Shown here piece by piece: positions 5,963-6,237 of a stretch of 6,237 nt of DNA. The notes beneath the pieces were generated by a model. It saw only the letters and a program-made list of their open reading frames with translations. It ran no database searches and had not been told where the DNA came from. Location: positions 1-6,237 of the forward strand of contig CALCGO010000122.1 in assembly GCA_937901055.1 (NCBI GenBank). The letters run 5' to 3'. Every line of letters starts with the position of its first letter. The stretch's first letter is position 1. The translations under genes and the position numbers were made by a program. This stretch comes from an uncultured Rhodobacterales bacterium. GTDB lineage: Bacteria > Pseudomonadota > Alphaproteobacteria > Rhodobacterales > Rhodobacteraceae.

Positions 5963-6237
5963 ATGACAAACGGTTTCTATAACCCAGATCGTACCGTGTT
6001 GCGGATTGCGGGCGATGATCATGTGTCGTTTCTGGAAGGGTTGGTAAGCAACGCGGTCGCGCGAGTTGCGCAGGGACCGGTTTATGCAGCGATGCTTAGT
6101 CCGCAAGGCAAGTACCTATTCGATTTCATCATGAGCTCGGGCAAAGACTCAATCTTGTTGGATATACGTAAAGATCGCGCTGCGGCATTGGCACAACGGT
6201 TGACGATGTATCGTTTGCGGGCCGATGTGGAAATCAC
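5963..6237 (+). CDS. ygfZ: YgfZ/GcvT-like folate-binding protein (3' end outside window)
   Basis: Only the first 91 residues are present; the gene runs off the right edge. The N-terminus matches the YgfZ/COG0354 family, relatives of the glycine-cleavage T protein that bind tetrahydrofolate and help maintain certain iron-sulfur enzymes in the cytoplasm. Features seen are RTVLRIAGDDHVSFLEGLVSN (10-30), GPVYAAMLSPQGKYLFDF (38-55) and MYRLRADVEI at the end. These correspond to the usual opening of the family, in which a phrase like FLQGLxTN precedes SPQGKxLxDF. The diagnostic KGCYxGQE motif lies further along and cannot be checked here. The ATG has a clear GGGGA ribosome site. It is divergent from the glycosyltransferase gene, so it has its own promoter somewhere in the 79-base gap. 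True GcvT is less likely given the N-terminal wording. Confidence 0.85.
   Translation, partial: MTNGFYNPDRTVLRIAGDDHVSFLEGLVSNAVARVAQGPVYAAMLSPQGKYLFDFIMSSGKDSILLDIRKDRAAALAQRLTMYRLRADVEI

Noticed and set aside
1..6237. Mobile element, CRISPR array, toxin-antitoxin or defence system
   Set aside because: No transposase, integrase, spaced direct repeats, small toxin-like gene pair or defence domain is visible; all long coding regions belong to housekeeping or catabolic families.

Overview
The window is ordinary chromosomal DNA from an alphaproteobacterium, most likely Rhodobacterales (roseobacter-like). That placement is an inference from protein character (PuuE, bicupin and AllA series, class V aminotransferase, MsbA-like exporter, TIGR04283-like glycosyltransferase, YgfZ) and moderate GC content. 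No marker gene is present to prove it. Coding density is very high. Seven genes are supported, the first and last cut by the window edges. I see no tRNA, rRNA, CRISPR array, insertion sequence, attachment site or origin.

Left part (1-2125, + strand): a ureide (purine breakdown) module. It starts with the C-terminal four fifths of a PuuE-type allantoinase. After a 96-base gap comes a bicupin (S)-ureidoglycine aminohydrolase (UGHY/AllE), whose stop overlaps the start of an AllA-type ureidoglycolate lyase by 4 bases. Together these cover allantoin to allantoate and ureidoglycine to ureidoglycolate to glyoxylate plus urea. The enzyme that opens allantoate is not in the window, unless the bicupin does it.

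Middle (2118-3302, - strand): a class V PLP aminotransferase of the alanine/serine/ureidoglycine:glyoxylate type runs toward the ureide genes, and its 3' end overlaps allA by 8 bases. Its location makes a role in handling glyoxylate or ureidoglycine likely. A 158-base divergent region (3303-3460) separates it from the next gene.

Right part (3461-6237): a complete fused membrane/ATPase ABC exporter (+), a family 2 glycosyltransferase (-) whose tail overlaps the exporter by 4 bases, and, divergent from it across 79 bases, the N-terminal 91 residues of a YgfZ/GcvT-like folate-binding Fe-S maintenance protein (+).

No clearly novel system is visible. The points most worth a second look are the possible branch at ureidoglycine formed by the aminotransferase and the UGHY/AllA pair, the two tail-to-tail gene overlaps, and inverted repeats placed in promoter-like positions upstream of the bicupin and aminotransferase genes.
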